Shown here: positions 62,130 through 64,000 of the stretch, piece by piece
Layout: every line of letters starts with the position of its first letter
Numbering within the stretch: position 1 is the first letter of the stretch
Origin: an uncultured Acetobacteraceae bacterium
GTDB taxonomy: Bacteria; Pseudomonadota; Alphaproteobacteria; Acetobacterales; Acetobacteraceae
Assembly: GCA_943912335.1 (NCBI GenBank)
Contig: CALTUD010000020.1
Location: 1-64,000 of the forward strand
DNA length: 64,000 nt
Direction: 5' to 3'
Program-made: the position numbers and the translations under genes
The notes under the pieces: generated by a model
The model's database searches: none
What the model was told of the DNA's origin: nothing
Seen by the model: only the letters and a program-made list of their open reading frames with translations

Positions 62130-63965
62130 TTACGCGGGAACCGTCACTTCGGGGCCACGCCCAGGCGCCGGAATGCGCTCCTCCGCCAGCAAACGGACCA
62201 TCGCCCGGCTGCCCGCCACCAGACGATCCGCCGAAACGGTTCCGCGCGGCCCGTCCCCGCCCGAACGTTCACCCGCGCGCTCACCCGGGCGCTCGTCCGG
62301 CCAGAACCCCAGGATCACCGGCGCGTCCGGCGCCGCCCGACGCAACGCGCGCAACGCCGCCCGCGCCGGCGCCAGACGCGCGACGGTGCCGGCCGAACAC
62401 AGACACAGCACCGTGCCGGGCGGCGTTTCGGCGCTCCCGACCGCCGCAGCGCCGGGCACGGCGCGCGCCGCGATCCCGTGCCGTTCCAGCACGATCGCCA
62501 TCATCCGCGCCGCGCTCCGGTCCAGCGCGAAGGCCCCGGCCACGCACAGAACCGGCACCCCCGGCGCCCCCATGTGCGGCAGATTGTCCTCCTCCGCGTC
62601 GCGATGCTCTTCCAGCCCATCCAGAACCTCGTCCAGGGCGCCCTCCATCGCCTGCAGGCGCGACTCGGACAGAACGCCGCGCTCCGCATCCAGCGCCGCC
62701 AGACGCAGCGCCTCGATCGCCACCTCGTCGAACAGGGTAGCCAGGCTCCGCTCGCGCAGAAGCGCCTCGCACTGGTTCTCGATCTCGTCCAGATCGCCGG
62801 CCAGAAGCCGCTGATACAGGCTTTCCACCGGCGACAAAGGCGGCTGGTCGCCCAGCAGCACGTCGAGAAACCGCAGCGGTTCCACATGCCGCCCCAGCAC
62901 CACCGCGCACACGGTCAGCGGCGTGCTCAGGATCAATCCCAGCGGCCCCCACAGGAACGCCCAGAACGCCGCCGCCAGAACCACGGACAAGGGCGACAGG
63001 CCGGTGCTGTGTCCGACCAGCATCGGCTCGGCGAACTGCCCCAGCAGTTGGTCCACCAGTACGAACAGCCCCAGAACCAGCGCCGCATGGCCCCAGCCGG
63101 GAAACGACGCCGCCGCCAGCAGAACCACCGGGGCGGCGGAAAACACCAGCCCCACATACGGCACGTAGCGCAGAAGCGCGGCCAGGATGCCCCACAGCAC
63201 CGGGCTCTGCACGCCGAGCGCGAACAGGCCGCCCGAGATCAGCGCGCCGAACACCGTGTTGATGGCGAGCTGGGTCAGGAAATACCGGCTCAAACGCGCC
63301 CCGGCATCGTCCAGCGCCAGCGTCGTGCGATGCAGGTCGCGCGTCCCGAACAGGCGGATCAGACGGTCGCGCAGATCCTCCCGCTGCAACAGCACGAAGA
63401 TCGTCACCACGAACACCACCAGCGCCGTCATCAGCGGATGCGCCAGCTGCATCGCCAGCACGCGCAGGATCGTTTCCGGCGTTTCCGGCGGCTCCACCAC
63501 GCGCACCGGCTGCACCGGCACGCCGCCCGGGGCGGGCGACGCGGTGCCGGACCCGGCCAGCAGACGGCCGAGCTGGTTCTGCACCGAATCCAGACCGGCC
63601 AGATGGTTGCCGCCGTTGAAGAGCTGCCGCAGCGCCGTCAGCTTGCGCTCGATGGTGGCGTGATCCGCCGCCAGCTGCTGCGTCAGCCCCATCAGCTGCC
63701 CGCCGATCAGCCAGAACAGCCCCGCCACCAGCGCCAGCGCCAGAACCACCGACAACAGAACGGACAGCACCCGCCCCAGACGCGCCCGGCGCAGCAGCAC
63801 CACCAGCGGCTGCAACAGAAACGACAGCAGAACCGACAGAACCACGGGGATCAGGATCGAGCGCCCGAAATACATCGCGGTGATCACCACCACCGCCACC
63901 TGCAGGCTCAGCAGCGCCTGCATCCCCGGCACGTCGCGCGGGATCACCGAACGGGTGCGGCGCAA
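62130..63965 (-). CDS. Long AI-2E family transporter with cytoplasmic C-terminal domain (start may lie outside)
   Basis: At least 611 residues. The first 350 form a typical AI-2E/PerM membrane domain with about eight helices (VVVITAMYFGRSILIPVVLSVLL, ILAALLRYVPYVGLVFSAAPVVLL, FWAFLWGPLGLILSTPLTVCAVVLGRH in parts). About 250 further residues are soluble: a helical part (residues 365-455) and a Rossmann-like part with PVLCVAGAFALDRSAARMMAIVLERHG. The common members have only the membrane domain. A TTG at 63965 is the last possible start inside the window, but the frame is open to the right edge (ADDDRPAKTGGL before it), so the true start may be outside. Its transport substrate is unknown. Confidence 0.85.
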   Translation of the reverse strand: MRRTRSVIPRDVPGMQALLSLQVAVVVITAMYFGRSILIPVVLSVLLSFLLQPLVVLLRRARLGRVLSVLLSVVLALALVAGLFWLIGGQLMGLTQQLAADHATIERKLTALRQLFNGGNHLAGLDSVQNQLGRLLAGSGTASPAPGGVPVQPVRVVEPPETPETILRVLAMQLAHPLMTALVVFVVTIFVLLQREDLRDRLIRLFGTRDLHRTTLALDDAGARLSRYFLTQLAINTVFGALISGGLFALGVQSPVLWGILAALLRYVPYVGLVFSAAPVVLLAAASFPGWGHAALVLGLFVLVDQLLGQFAEPMLVGHSTGLSPLSVVLAAAFWAFLWGPLGLILSTPLTVCAVVLGRHVEPLRFLDVLLGDQPPLSPVESLYQRLLAGDLDEIENQCEALLRERSLATLFDEVAIEALRLAALDAERGVLSESRLQAMEGALDEVLDGLEEHRDAEEDNLPHMGAPGVPVLCVAGAFALDRSAARMMAIVLERHGIAARAVPGAAAVGSAETPPGTVLCLCSAGTVARLAPARAALRALRRAAPDAPVILGFWPDERPGERAGERSGGDGPRGTVSADRLVAGSRAMVRLLAEERIPAPGRGPEVTVPA

Positions 63966-64000
63966 GCCGCCGGTCTTCGCCGGACGATCGTCGTCGGCGA

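Overview
The window looks like a piece of an alphaproteobacterial chromosome, most likely from the Acetobacteraceae (acetic acid bacteria and relatives). The basis is the strongly GC-biased third codon positions from about 9.5 kb onward, IS5-family transposase debris of the kind common in that family, a ChvG/ChvI-type sensor pair, and the order grpE-dnaK-dnaJ-dapB-metK-trmB. No tRNA, rRNA or CRISPR array was seen.

The left 9.3 kb is an accessory island, visibly less GC-rich than the rest. It begins with the end of one IS5-family transposase and a decayed second one. It then carries five large genes in two divergent groups: (a) leftward, a caspase-fold protease, an uncharacterised protein translationally coupled to it, and a ComEC-like metallo-beta-lactamase-fold hydrolase; (b) rightward, an AAA+ ATPase whose 3' end overlaps by 143 nt a subtilisin-like (S8) protease. 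Remnants of another IS5-family transposase and of an IS66-family transposase close the island. Two different proteases, an NTPase and a possible nuclease/hydrolase packed between dead insertion sequences make this the best candidate for an undescribed conflict or defence system.

From 9.5 to 29 kb lies ordinary chromosome: a CHASE3 chemoreceptor, a dienelactone-hydrolase-like enzyme, an uncharacterised 624-residue protein, a sugar porter, a TauE/SafE permease, a TonB receptor paired with a Tat-signal-bearing PLP aminotransferase, a DegP-type protease, tadA, a glutamine-amidotransferase-like hydrolase, rluB, rsmD, an AAC(3)-like acetyltransferase, a PAS-GGDEF-EAL protein, a short DUF4396 gene and an alpha/beta hydrolase. 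Two gene-poor stretches (27.7-28.2 and 28.9-29.6 kb) hold nothing recognisable.

From 29.6 to 52 kb stress and signalling genes dominate: katG, a CNNM/CorC-type membrane protein, an OYE reductase divergent from an HxlR regulator, exported msrB-msrA, and a pspF/pspABC membrane-stress locus with a clear sigma-54 promoter and a trailing toastrack-type protein. These are followed by a Spy-like periplasmic protein, a LOV histidine kinase facing a single-domain receiver, an AI-2E permease, a small ACP/FkbH-like cluster, chvG-chvI and a DUF421 pair. A two-ended palindromic repeat of about 117 bp occurs twice, in opposite orientation, at 14.1 and 48.6 kb.

The last 11 kb holds the chaperone genes grpE, dnaK and dnaJ, then dapB, metK and trmB, a LacI-type regulator, two coupled small acidic or helical proteins, and a long AI-2E-family permease that runs toward or past the right edge.
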